This document shows positions 14,371 to 22,473 of a stretch of 37,522 nt of DNA, piece after piece; position 1 is the first letter of the stretch; the number at the start of each line of letters is the position of its first letter. The stretch spans positions 1 through 37,522 of the forward strand of contig CACWOL010000020.1 in NCBI GenBank assembly GCA_902762495.1, written 5' to 3'. Made by a program: the position numbers and the translations under genes. This DNA comes from an uncultured bacterium. Its GTDB lineage: Bacteria; Verrucomicrobiota; Lentisphaeria; Victivallales; UBA1829. A model generated the notes under the pieces. It ran no database searches and had not been told where the DNA came from. It saw only the letters and a list, made by a program, of their open reading frames with translations.

Positions 14371-16242
14371 TTACTGCAGGAACTGGCCCGCCTGATCGGC
14401 GAGGTCCTTGGCAGCCTGGGCGGCCGCGGGTTCGTGGCCGCAGGTCCAGAACGAGAAGTAGAGGTAGATGGTCAGGATCGCGGCGACCACGATAAGCGTA
14501 GTGACGATGTCGACCGGGTGGATGGAGGCGCGGACTTCTTCCTTGTTGATGGAGGAGAAGGTGAGGCCCTTGATCTGTTCGGGATCCTGTGCCTTGGTCA
14601 TCAGGGAGACGACGATCAGGACGATCGCGGTGGCGAGGAAGAGCACGCCGCAAGCATAGTAGGCGTTGAAGTCGCCGATCTTTGCGAGGATGGCCGGATC
14701 AGCGATCTTCTTCGGATCCGTAAGGCTGAAGAAGGTCTGGATGGTGAGCTTGCCCATACCGAGGATGAAGCCGACCGTGAGGCCCCAGACCGCGCCCTTG
14801 GCGTTGATGCGGGACCAGAAGATGCCCAGCAGGAACGTGGCGGTGATGGCCGGAGCGAGGAAGCTCTGGACGTTCTGCAGGTAGTCGTAGAGACCGCCGC
14901 CGCCCTGGGCGACCTGCTTCATGATCGGGATCCAGATGAGGCCGCAGACGACGACCACGGTGGTCGCGATCTTGCCGACGAAGACCAGTTCCTTCTCGGA
15001 AGCACCCTTTTTCAGTTTCTGATAGATGTCAACCGTGAAGAGGGCCGCGGAGGAGTTGAAGAGGGAGGAGAGAGAGCTCATGAGGGCTGCGAGCAGGCCG
15101 GCGATAACGAGACCGCGGAGGCCGGGAGGAAGCAGCTGGGTCACGAGGGTCGGGAACACTCTGTCGCCGTCGATGCCGGTGCCCTTGATCGGGAGCTGGA
15201 TGACGCCCTGTTGATGGAGGGCGGCGCCGATGAGGCCGGGGATGAGGAAGATCATGACGGGCATGACTTTAAGAGCCGCGCCCCAGATCGTGCCGCGGCG
15301 GGCGATCGTCAGGTTCTTGGCAGCCAGCGTGCGCTGCACGATGTACTGGTCGGTGCACCAGTACCAGATACCGATGATCGGGGAAGCGATGCAGATGGCG
15401 AGCCACGGGAAGTCCTTGTCGGACAGCGGATGCCAGAGAGCGTACTGGGAGGCGTGCGTGGCGGTGAAGTCACGGAGTCCGCTCCAGCCGCCGTCGAGCT
15501 TGGAGAGGCCGAAGTAGAGGATGAAGATGGAACCGAGCAGCAGGATGATGGCCTGGCAGGCGTCGGTGTAGAGGACCGCGCGGAGACCGCCGAACACGGA
15601 GTAGAGACCGGTCAGGATGATGGTCAGGAGCGCGCCGCACCAGAAGGCGTCGAGGCTGCCCATGTGGAAGTCCGGGAAGAGGACGTTGAACACGAGGGCG
15701 CCGGCATACACGGTCACGGACACCTTCGTCAGCACGTAGGCCGCGAGGGAGATGATGGAGAGGATCCAGCGGGCGGTCGGGCTGAAGCGCTTCTCAAGGA
15801 ATTCAGGCATCGTGAAGACCTTGGAGGTGTAGTAGTACGGGACGAAGACCCAGCCGAGCATGAGGAGCACCCATGCGTGGAGTTCCCAGTGCGCGAGGGA
15901 GAGACCGGTGTTCGCGCCGGAACCGGCGAGACCGACGATGTGCTCGGAACCGACGTTACTGGCGAACAGACTGCCGCCGATGGCGAACCAGCCGATATTG
16001 CGGCCGCCGAGGAAGAAGTCGGAGGAGGTGTTCTGGCCTCTGGACGACCAGATCGCCACGCCGGCAATAATCACGAAGTAGCCGATGATCACGACCCAGT
16101 CGATGGCGTTGAGGGAGACGGAGGTCGAGGCGGTCGCTTTGGAGACGGCTTCGGCAACCTGCGGGTTGGATTCCACAGCGGAGTTCACCGCATCGGTGAT
16201 CTCGGCCTGCGCCATGAGAATCCAGTTGAGGGTGTTAACCAT
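14371..16242 (-). CDS. Sodium:solute symporter, SGLT-like sugar transporter
   Basis: A 623-residue membrane protein with about 14 hydrophobic segments. Visible SSS/SGLT signatures are DFFLGGRNIGWFAIGGSLFA, SNVGSEHIVGLAG, WYWCTDQYIVQRTLAAKN and the inner SSLFNSSAALFTVD. The N-terminal extension (about 50 residues before NAIDWVVIIGY) is acidic and may be extracytoplasmic. Relatives such as vSGLT couple Na+ entry to galactose or glucose uptake. It is convergent with the L-galactose-type operon and separated only by back-to-back terminators, so it may import that sugar, but the genes do not share a transcript. AAAGGA lies 10 bases before the ATG. A second Met at residue 10 is a possible alternative start. 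Confidence 0.88.
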   Translation of the reverse strand: MVNTLNWILMAQAEITDAVNSAVESNPQVAEAVSKATASTSVSLNAIDWVVIIGYFVIIAGVAIWSSRGQNTSSDFFLGGRNIGWFAIGGSLFASNVGSEHIVGLAGSGANTGLSLAHWELHAWVLLMLGWVFVPYYYTSKVFTMPEFLEKRFSPTARWILSIISLAAYVLTKVSVTVYAGALVFNVLFPDFHMGSLDAFWCGALLTIILTGLYSVFGGLRAVLYTDACQAIILLLGSIFILYFGLSKLDGGWSGLRDFTATHASQYALWHPLSDKDFPWLAICIASPIIGIWYWCTDQYIVQRTLAAKNLTIARRGTIWGAALKVMPVMIFLIPGLIGAALHQQGVIQLPIKGTGIDGDRVFPTLVTQLLPPGLRGLVIAGLLAALMSSLSSLFNSSAALFTVDIYQKLKKGASEKELVFVGKIATTVVVVCGLIWIPIMKQVAQGGGGLYDYLQNVQSFLAPAITATFLLGIFWSRINAKGAVWGLTVGFILGMGKLTIQTFFSLTDPKKIADPAILAKIGDFNAYYACGVLFLATAIVLIVVSLMTKAQDPEQIKGLTFSSINKEEVRASIHPVDIVTTLIVVAAILTIYLYFSFWTCGHEPAAAQAAKDLADQAGQFLQ

Positions 16243-16309
16243 TTGTTTCTGGTCCTTTCTTAGTTTTTTGTATGTTGGGAGAAAGTTGTGTTTAAAAATA
16301 ATTGACTAA

Positions 16310-16338
16310 AACATACACCGCATGGAAGCAAAAATCAA
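16310..16338 (-). promoter_or_regulatory. Promoter of the symporter gene
   Basis: On the minus strand TTGATT (16338-16333), 17-bp spacer, TATGTT (16315-16310), leader about 60 bases. The remaining AT-rich gap to 16447 shows no further feature that I can support. Confidence 0.7.
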
Positions 16339-16447
16339 CCCCGAAATCCATAAAAAAAACACTTTTTAGGCTTTTCTTTCCTTACTTTCTAAAGAATGAG
16401 GCTTTTCAAGCTCAAAAAAACGCAAACAGGCGACCCGGAATGCGAGG

Positions 16448-17455
16448 TCATCTCCGGCCCGAATACGGGTGCTCCTTGCTCCACAGGCGCAAATCCAGCT
16501 CCATCACGTCGAACACACTCAGGATCTCTTTCAGTTCCTCCATCGTCTTCCGTGCCGTTTCCTCGCCCATGTCGCCTCGCGACGGCATCTCGAAAAGATC
16601 GCGTCCGCCTTCGATCGGGATCGCGATGTAGACGTTCGAATTCATAAACGCGAATCCGATCCTGGATGCGCCCTTGCGGAAGCGTTCCGACAGTTTCAGC
16701 ATCGTGTGCATGAGTTTCGGCGTCAGGATGTACCGCGCCTCCACGTCGTCCTCCGTGTACACCACGAATTTCTTCTCGAACGACGGGTCCTCCATGCGGG
16801 TCATGTGGCCGCGTCCGGGGAGACTGAGTTTCTGGAGAAAGTTGCCGAAGACCTGTCCGAACGCCGCCTCGGCGGAATCGGGCAGAACCCAGTGGCTGTA
16901 CTTGAAATCCTTGTTGAAGTCGGCGATCATGAAGACGCCGTCGAAAAACGTATGATAGCTCGTGTTCTTCCCGTCGGAATGCTTTTCCTGAACCTTGAGT
17001 TCGCTGAAACGGACGGGAATGCCCTTGTACGAACCGCAGACCAGGTCTTCGCCATGGTAGGAATCTGCGCTCTGCGAAAAGATCTTCGACCTGCGGAAAT
17101 CCTCTTTCGGGATGTACCCGTCCGGATTGTAGGCCAGCCCCGGGTCGATCTCCTTCAGCATGGCGGGGATCACGAGCTTCTTGTACTTGAGCTTCACCTC
17201 GCGCATCATGGTCGTATAAACGGCCACGGCGAGAATGATGCCGGGCACAAGCACGAACGCCAGATAATCCCCGCTGACGACAACCGCACCAAGGGACAGC
17301 AGGACGGTCACGGCGACGATGACGGAGGATATGGAGAGAGCGCTTTTCAGCGTCCTGTCGCGGAGTTCGCGCAATTCGGCAAGCGACTCGTTCAGGCCCG
17401 CTATGATGGGGCGCGAACGGCCGTCTGTACTTCGGTCGGGTTCGGGATCTTTCAT
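16448..17455 (-). CDS. DUF3137 membrane protein
   Basis: A 335-residue protein. A polar N-terminus (about 40 residues) is followed by two close membrane helices (about 42-60 and 65-83). A large soluble domain then has the DUF3137 pattern: EIDPGLAYNPDGYIPKEDF, SYHGEDLVCGSYKGI, FFDGVFMIADFNKDF and a late YILTPKLMHTM. DUF3137 proteins are of unknown function and are often encoded beside LemA, as here (15 bases apart). The pair is probably one transcript from the promoter at 18085-18112. The soluble domain is expected to face the cytoplasm, though this is not shown by the sequence. No strong terminator was identified after the stop. Confidence 0.8.
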   Translation of the reverse strand: MKDPEPDRSTDGRSRPIIAGLNESLAELRELRDRTLKSALSISSVIVAVTVLLSLGAVVVSGDYLAFVLVPGIILAVAVYTTMMREVKLKYKKLVIPAMLKEIDPGLAYNPDGYIPKEDFRRSKIFSQSADSYHGEDLVCGSYKGIPVRFSELKVQEKHSDGKNTSYHTFFDGVFMIADFNKDFKYSHWVLPDSAEAAFGQVFGNFLQKLSLPGRGHMTRMEDPSFEKKFVVYTEDDVEARYILTPKLMHTMLKLSERFRKGASRIGFAFMNSNVYIAIPIEGGRDLFEMPSRGDMGEETARKTMEELKEILSVFDVMELDLRLWSKEHPYSGRR

Positions 17456-17470
17456 CTCGGCTCGGAACGA

Positions 17471-18031
17471 TTACTTATTGAAGAGGTCGCCCACGTTCGG
17501 GTTCGTGCGCTCTTCCGGCGCGGCCTCGAACAGCGTGGTCTCCGTAAAGCCGAACATGCCCGCGAGGAGGTTGTTCGGGAAGATGCGGATCGCAAGGTTA
17601 TAATCCGTAACGGCGGAATTGTACGCACGACGCGAGGCGGAGATCTGCTCCTCGATCTCATTCAGGGAACGCTGGAGCTGTTCCACGTTCGCGGACGCCT
17701 TCAGGTCTGGATACGCCTCGACCTGCACAAACACGTTCTTCAACGCGCCGGAAAGTTCTTTATCGAGGCTGATGCGTTCGGCGGGATCGGTCGCGGCCGC
17801 CGCACGGGTGCGGAGCTCGGTCAGTTTTTCCAGCGTGCCCGCTTCATGCTTCATGTACGCCTTCACGCTCGAAACGAGGTTCGGGACCAGGTCGCAGCGC
17901 TTCTTCAGCTGCACATCAATCCCGGCAAACGCGTTCTGCACGTTCGCTTTTTTCGCCGCGAGGCTGTTGTAGACGGCGATGACGAATATGATAATGGCAA
18001 CGGGGATGATGAGAAGGGCAAGCAGGGGCAT
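17471..18031 (-). CDS. lemA: LemA family protein
   Basis: A 186-residue protein with one N-terminal membrane helix (residues 3-22). It continues with the hallmark VYNSLAAKKANVQNAFAGID, then LKKRCDLVPNLV and VKAYMKHE, and the C-terminal YNLAIRIFPNNLLAGMFGF. LemA proteins form a helical bundle outside or at the membrane and are of uncertain function. They are linked to surface or phospholipid remodelling in several bacteria. It is the first gene of a two-gene unit with DUF3137. AAAGG lies about 8 bases before the ATG. Confidence 0.92.
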   Translation of the reverse strand: MPLLALLIIPVAIIIFVIAVYNSLAAKKANVQNAFAGIDVQLKKRCDLVPNLVSSVKAYMKHEAGTLEKLTELRTRAAAATDPAERISLDKELSGALKNVFVQVEAYPDLKASANVEQLQRSLNEIEEQISASRRAYNSAVTDYNLAIRIFPNNLLAGMFGFTETTLFEAAPEERTNPNVGDLFNK

Positions 18032-18084
18032 GGGAAGGACCTTTCTGTTTGAATCGTTTTATGCAGGAAATCCAGAGTTCATTC

Positions 18085-18112
18085 AATATAGCATGAAACC
18101 GCCGCAAATCAA
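18085..18112 (-). promoter_or_regulatory. Promoter of lemA-DUF3137
   Basis: On the minus strand TTGATT (18112-18107), 16-bp spacer, TATATT (18090-18085), then a leader of about 45 bases to the lemA ATG. Confidence 0.75.
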
Positions 18113-18122
18113 GATGCGGAGA

Positions 18123-18911
18123 TCATTTTTTCAGGTCGCGGTCATCGGACCAGCTGCCGCCGTTTGCATGTTCGTTGAACGCGTGCATGGAGTTCATATT
18201 GTGCGCGCGGACGGTTTCGAGGATGTATCCGTGCTTCACATGGCCGTCCAGATACAGCAGAGGGATGATGCCTTTGTGAATGGTGTTCCAGTCCTCGCCC
18301 GCGGCGTCCTGATCGGTACGGTTGCCGCGCAGGTGGAAGGGCGCGCAGATTTCATACTGCTGGTCGCTGTTCTTCGCCACGGACTTGAAGTTGCTCCAGC
18401 GTTCACCGAGGATGATCAGGTCGGAGGGCGCATTGATGTCCGGGATGCGGCTCTGGACGACGCGTTTGCTGTGGTCGCGCATGGTCCAGAGTCCGTACGG
18501 GTCGTTGCGTCCGTAGCTTTGTTCGCCTTTCGTGATGTCGCTCGGGCAGCGCGCGATCTTCAGGATCTCTCGTGCGATGGCATCGATCTTGTTCGATTCG
18601 AACCGGGCGAAATCGGCGGTGTTGTACTCATAATTGCTGCCCGCGGTCTTCGCCACGTTTGCCAGCCAGTTTTTCCAGTTGCCGAGGATGCCGTTGATGC
18701 TGCCGCTGTTCTCCGTCGCGAACTGGTGGATATATTCCCCGAAGGTCTTCTGATTGTTGATGCAGGTCGCGCGTTTCGCGGTCTCGCGGGCGGAACGGAT
18801 CGCCGGGATCGTCAATCCCGCCAGGATCAGGATGACGGCTATGACGACCAGCAGTTCGATCAGGTTAAAATATCTGCGCGTAGAGCGGCCGGATGTGGAG
18901 TGCTTGTTCAT
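18123..18911 (-). CDS. Prepilin-type N-terminal domain protein (pseudopilin-like, single)
   Basis: A 262-residue protein. A basic leader ending RRY is followed by FNLIELLVVIAVILILAGL, the type IV prepilin methylation/cleavage helix, with Glu19 at mature position 5. The soluble part contains YGLWTMRDHS and PLLYLDGHVK near the C-terminus. This is the layout of the very abundant pseudopilin-like proteins of Lentisphaerota and Planctomycetota (related to the DUF1559 group). Their function is mostly unknown and may be surface binding or secretion. The residue before the cut is Tyr14, where Gly is usual. GGAGG lies 10 bases before the ATG. No other pilus genes are nearby. Confidence 0.82.
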   Translation of the reverse strand: MNKHSTSGRSTRRYFNLIELLVVIAVILILAGLTIPAIRSARETAKRATCINNQKTFGEYIHQFATENSGSINGILGNWKNWLANVAKTAGSNYEYNTADFARFESNKIDAIAREILKIARCPSDITKGEQSYGRNDPYGLWTMRDHSKRVVQSRIPDINAPSDLIILGERWSNFKSVAKNSDQQYEICAPFHLRGNRTDQDAAGEDWNTIHKGIIPLLYLDGHVKHGYILETVRAHNMNSMHAFNEHANGGSWSDDRDLKK

Positions 18912-18976
18912 GGTTCAGAATCCTCCATCTGGAAGTTTAGAAAAAGCGCGAAATGATTATGATTCATTGTAAAAAA

Positions 18977-19005
18977 AATATATCACATCCCGGCAGGAAA
19001 AACAA
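18977..19005 (-). promoter_or_regulatory. Promoter of the prepilin-like gene
   Basis: On the minus strand TTGTTT (19005-19000), 17-bp spacer, TATATT (18982-18977), leader about 60 bases. Its position between the dihydrouridine synthase stop and the prepilin gene shows that the latter is not part of the long upstream operon. Confidence 0.7.
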
Positions 19006-19049
19006 GCCGGAATCGGACAAACTCCTGTTTTTCTTTTATTTTTTCGCGA

Positions 19050-20057
19050 TCAGCTCCAGCGGGTGCGGAGCGCATCCCAGGCGCTTTCGCGGGCTTCCTT
19101 GAACTCGGTGGAATCCGCGCCATACGTCATCTTGACGCATTCCAGAAACCAGTTGCGGCCGCGTTTCGTGGAGTCCGTGCCAGCCAGCAACAGGCGCAGA
19201 AAGGTGTGTTTCTCCTCCTCGGACGCGGGATTCTCGTCGCCGGACAGGATGCGGCGCACCAGCCAGGGGTCGGACAGGAAACCGCGTCCCACGGCCACGC
19301 CCGCGCATCCGGTCGAACGAACAAGAGATTCGGCGTCCGCGGAACTGACAATGTCGCCGTTGCCGAAGACCGGAACGGAACCGGCGGCTTCCACGGCACA
19401 GGCGATCCGCCGGACGCGCTCGGACGCATCGACGGGCCGATACGCCTCCGCCGCGGTCCGGTAATGAAATACGATCCAGTCAGCTCCGGCGTCGCACACG
19501 GCGCGGACGATCTCGCGGATACGGTCCGGCAAATCCCAGCCAGCGCGGAGTTTCACGGAGACGGAAACGCCCTCCGGGACGGCCTCGACGGCCGCCCGTG
19601 TGAGATCGAAAACCGTTTCCGGCGAACGCAGCAGATACGCGCCGTTTCCGCTCGCGGTAACGGTCTTGCTCGGGCACGCGAAGTTCAGATTGATGCCGTT
19701 CACGCCGTATTCGCCGAATCCCGCCGCGGTCGCCGCGAGGGAACGGGCATCGTGGCCGATCAGCTGAAAAACGAGCGGGAGATCAGGACGCACGCGGTAC
19801 GGCGCAAGTTTCCGCAGGATCGCGGCGCGTTTCGGCACGGAGACACCCCCGGTGCTGAAAAACGGCGTGAACCAGAGCGGGATCAGGTCAAGACGCGCGG
19901 CGGCCTGCAGGAAGGTCCGCGTCATGACGCCTTGGAGCGGAGACAGGACGGCGCGTCCGGGGAGCGCAAGGCGGGCGGAAAGACGCAGAGGCGCGCGGAA
20001 ATCGAACGGACGTCCGCTCTCCGCCGTCGTCGCAGGATCAGCCGATTTTGACGACAT
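19050..20057 (-). CDS. tRNA-dihydrouridine synthase
   Basis: A 335-residue FMN-dependent TIM-barrel enzyme that reduces uridine to dihydrouridine in tRNA D-loops. Signatures in order: LSPLQGVMTRTF, FQLIGHD, NLNFACPSKTVTASGNGAYL (catalytic Cys128 in ACPSK), VSVKLRAGWD, FHYRTAAEAYRP, VFGNGDI and GVAVGRGFLSDPWL. The pattern is nearest DusC/DusA-type enzymes. I start at the ATG complementary to 20055-20057. An in-frame extension of 24 residues would run deep into the upstream deacetylase gene. This start still overlaps that gene by 20 bases. It is the last gene of the eight-gene operon, an unexpected place for a tRNA-modifying enzyme, so it may simply share the transcript. Confidence 0.85.
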   Translation of the reverse strand: MSSKSADPATTAESGRPFDFRAPLRLSARLALPGRAVLSPLQGVMTRTFLQAAARLDLIPLWFTPFFSTGGVSVPKRAAILRKLAPYRVRPDLPLVFQLIGHDARSLAATAAGFGEYGVNGINLNFACPSKTVTASGNGAYLLRSPETVFDLTRAAVEAVPEGVSVSVKLRAGWDLPDRIREIVRAVCDAGADWIVFHYRTAAEAYRPVDASERVRRIACAVEAAGSVPVFGNGDIVSSADAESLVRSTGCAGVAVGRGFLSDPWLVRRILSGDENPASEEEKHTFLRLLLAGTDSTKRGRNWFLECVKMTYGADSTEFKEARESAWDALRTRWS

Positions 20058-20838
20058 CGCCGGACGGAATCTCGAAGGCGTTCTTCCCGCGCATGATCCA
20101 GACCGTGCGCGCGGAGGGATTCTGCACATAGCAGCAGTCGGCGGTGAACCGGAGCATGCGGAACGCCTGGTTGTAGTCGTAGATCTCCATGTTCGTGGCG
20201 TACCACACGGAGTCCTTGCCGGCCATCCGGTCGGCGAACCGCTCGATGATGTCCCAGTTGTTGTTGCGCGAGAACTCGAACGAATGTCCCCAGATGTAGC
20301 AGACCGTGCCGCGCGGATAACGGTTGTTCAGGAACCGTTCGCCGATCTCGGCGATGTTCTCGCGGTGGTGCGCGGTCGGATTCCACTCCAGGAAATCGTC
20401 CGGCAGGCGGAACGCGTGCGTGCTGTTCACTGTGCGCGAATACAGGATACCGAGCTCGCGAAGCTGGCGTTTCAGGTCGGAGGTGAACGTGCCGTACGGG
20501 TACGCCATGCCCTTGACCGGAGCGTGCGTGATGGCTTCCAGACGCTTCCGGTTTTCGAGGATGTCGGCGATCACGGCCTCGGTCGGCATCATATCCTCGA
20601 AGGCGTGTTCCGCGCCGTGGACCGCGATCTCATGCCCGTGCTTCAGGTAGACTTCGTTCACATCGAACGACGGAAACGAGCCGTCATGCGGGCCGTTGTC
20701 CGCGCAGATATTGAACGTGCATTTCAGTCCGTGGTCGGAGAAGATGCCCGCGAGGCGGATGTCTTCGTCCAGAGCATCGTCGTAGCTGAACGTCAGGGCG
20801 CGTTCGAGTCCGCCGGGAAACAGAGGATAGATCATCAT
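20038..20838 (-). CDS. NodB-type polysaccharide deacetylase-like protein
   Basis: A 266-residue protein with a NodB-like fold. Motif 1 is TFSYDDALDED (D20, D21), in place of the usual TFDDG. Motif 2 is EIAVHGAEH (H74 and H78, the metal-binding HxxxH). Later, MAYPYGTFTSD resembles motif 3, and YIWGHSFEFSRNNNW resembles motif 5. The metal triad is intact, so hydrolysis of an N-acetyl group is likely, from peptidoglycan, a surface glycan or a small glycoconjugate. There is no signal peptide, so it may act in the cytoplasm. It overlaps the upstream helical-repeat gene by four bases (ATGA), which indicates translational coupling. Two adjacent ATG codons at the start make the exact first residue uncertain by one. 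Confidence 0.8.
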   Translation of the reverse strand: MMIYPLFPGGLERALTFSYDDALDEDIRLAGIFSDHGLKCTFNICADNGPHDGSFPSFDVNEVYLKHGHEIAVHGAEHAFEDMMPTEAVIADILENRKRLEAITHAPVKGMAYPYGTFTSDLKRQLRELGILYSRTVNSTHAFRLPDDFLEWNPTAHHRENIAEIGERFLNNRYPRGTVCYIWGHSFEFSRNNNWDIIERFADRMAGKDSVWYATNMEIYDYNQAFRMLRFTADCCYVQNPSARTVWIMRGKNAFEIPSGDVVKIG

Positions 20839-22463
20839 TGTCCGGCGGCCTCCTGGTCCGCCCCGGAACCGGACGCTTCCGCGGCGGCCTGTTCCTGTTT
20901 CTTCAAATCCTCCTCCAGCTCGGCTCGGAGCCTGTTTGCGATCTCGGGAGGATAGTTTTCGATGATGGCGCGCGCGGTACGCGCCTTCATCTCGGAGAAC
21001 GGCGGGAGCGCCACGCGGTCGAGGTCGGCATGTTGCCGCGCGTAGCTGTCGTAGACACGTTTCGCGAGCGCGAGATGGTCCGCAGCGGCGTCGCGGTCGC
21101 CGTAACCGATGAGCATGCAGGCCGTGAACAGCAGACCTTCCAGTTCGTTTCCGATCTGCTTGAAATCGCCGCTGGCGAGATCGTCTTCAAACTCGTTCAG
21201 CACGAACTGGTCGAGCGTCATGGTCCGGGAATTGCCGTTGTTCGTCTCGGTGCGGAGTTCCTGGTAGAGCCTCGACGCCGCTTCTTTCTGCGAGTACGTG
21301 TAAAGGGTCACGATGGAGTCGATCAGGAAGTTTTCGTACAGAGCCTCGAACGGAGAATGCGCATATTCGTCGGACTGCATGACTTCCTTGTAAATCTTGC
21401 GAGCAGCGTCGATCACGCCCGTGTTCGGCACCAGCATGAAGAAGTCGCTGACCTCGTTTTCCTTCGGCAGCAGCATGCGGCCGTAGTTGAACGTCGCCAC
21501 GAGCGACTGGAGGATCATGCGCGTGAGGGGCAGCTGATCGCGGCCTTCCGTCAGGTCCTTTCCGACGTGCGCCCAGTAGATGGCGTAGGATTCCGGCAGC
21601 AGCCAGTCGAGTTCGCCGTACGCCTCGTTCACGGCCAGAATCTTTTCCGGCTCCACGTTCCAGTCCTTCTTCAGCCATTTGCGGCGGAAATAATAATCCA
21701 GCACGTCCGCGTCTTCCGGCGTCAATTTCGACTTCAGCTCCTTCGGCAGGCCGCCGTTCAGACGGAATTCGCCGAACAGGCGTTCCAAGTCGCCCTGATT
21801 GTATTCCATGATCGCGAGCCACGCCGGATGGTCGGCGGGGAACATCTCACGGAAAGCCTCTTCCGTGGCGGGCGTCGCGGCCCAGGCTTCCCAGTCCGGG
21901 TAATGCTTTCCGTAAAGGAATATCAGGTCGCGCGCCATGGTTTCCTTGTAGTAGCGCTGCGCGTCGTCCAGCACGTTGCCGAGCTTATGCTGATAAATCC
22001 AGCCGAGTTCCTGGTACACGAGCGGATCGTTCGGATTCATGGTCATGGCGTCCTGCATCAGCTGTATGCCGCGCCGAACCCAGCGCCAGCGGTCCTCGGG
22101 ACGTTTGCACGCCACGGAGACGTTGTACGCCATGTTCCAGCCCATGTGGGACGCGGCGGCGGAGAATTTCGGCTGGAGCTTCAGGATCCAGTCGGAGAGC
22201 TGCACCAGTTCGTAGTATTTGCCCTTCTGCTGCAGGTCGCCCGCGCGAATCCACAGGATATCCGCGATGAGGCCGCGGAATCCGCCCAGCGCCATCGTGG
22301 AGAACGCCACGATCGGCGGCGTGCCTTCCGCGGCGAAATTCTCGTCGACCAGCTTGTCCTCCTTCACGATCGTCGCCATGCGCTTCTGAACGAATACGTT
22401 CGCGAAGAGCACGAGAAGCGTTCCGGCAAGCAGGGTAAAAAACAAGGCATAACGGTTCTTCAT
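20835..22463 (-). CDS. Membrane-anchored TPR-like helical-repeat protein
   Basis: A 542-residue protein of no recognised named family. An N-terminal helix (about residues 6-25) forms an uncleaved anchor. The rest is mostly helical. ADILWIRAGDLQQKGKYYEL and LSDWILKLQPKFSAAASHMG resemble TPR units, and DAMTMNPNDPLVYQELGWIY is a good TPR match. The last 40 residues are Glu/Ala/Gln-rich and probably a coiled coil (EEDLKKQEQAAAEAS). TPR-like repeats suggest a periplasmic or membrane-surface scaffold. It follows the ABC permease after ten bases and overlaps the deacetylase, so it is firmly part of the operon. A role as partner of the ABC transporter is likely but unproven. Confidence 0.72.
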   Translation of the reverse strand: MKNRYALFFTLLAGTLLVLFANVFVQKRMATIVKEDKLVDENFAAEGTPPIVAFSTMALGGFRGLIADILWIRAGDLQQKGKYYELVQLSDWILKLQPKFSAAASHMGWNMAYNVSVACKRPEDRWRWVRRGIQLMQDAMTMNPNDPLVYQELGWIYQHKLGNVLDDAQRYYKETMARDLIFLYGKHYPDWEAWAATPATEEAFREMFPADHPAWLAIMEYNQGDLERLFGEFRLNGGLPKELKSKLTPEDADVLDYYFRRKWLKKDWNVEPEKILAVNEAYGELDWLLPESYAIYWAHVGKDLTEGRDQLPLTRMILQSLVATFNYGRMLLPKENEVSDFFMLVPNTGVIDAARKIYKEVMQSDEYAHSPFEALYENFLIDSIVTLYTYSQKEAASRLYQELRTETNNGNSRTMTLDQFVLNEFEDDLASGDFKQIGNELEGLLFTACMLIGYGDRDAAADHLALAKRVYDSYARQHADLDRVALPPFSEMKARTARAIIENYPPEIANRLRAELEEDLKKQEQAAAEASGSGADQEAAGQ

Positions 22464-22473
22464 GGTCCGGCCC

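Noticed and set aside
14434..16263. A 609-codon plus-strand frame over the symporter gene
   Set aside because: Very acidic, low-complexity antisense translation. The minus strand encodes a clear SGLT-like protein.
19050..20057. Loss of the catalytic Cys in the dihydrouridine synthase, suggested by GAYLL in place of GACLM
   Set aside because: The catalytic Cys of the family is the one in the (G/A)CPSK motif, and it is present (Cys128). The GAxLL position varies in active enzymes.
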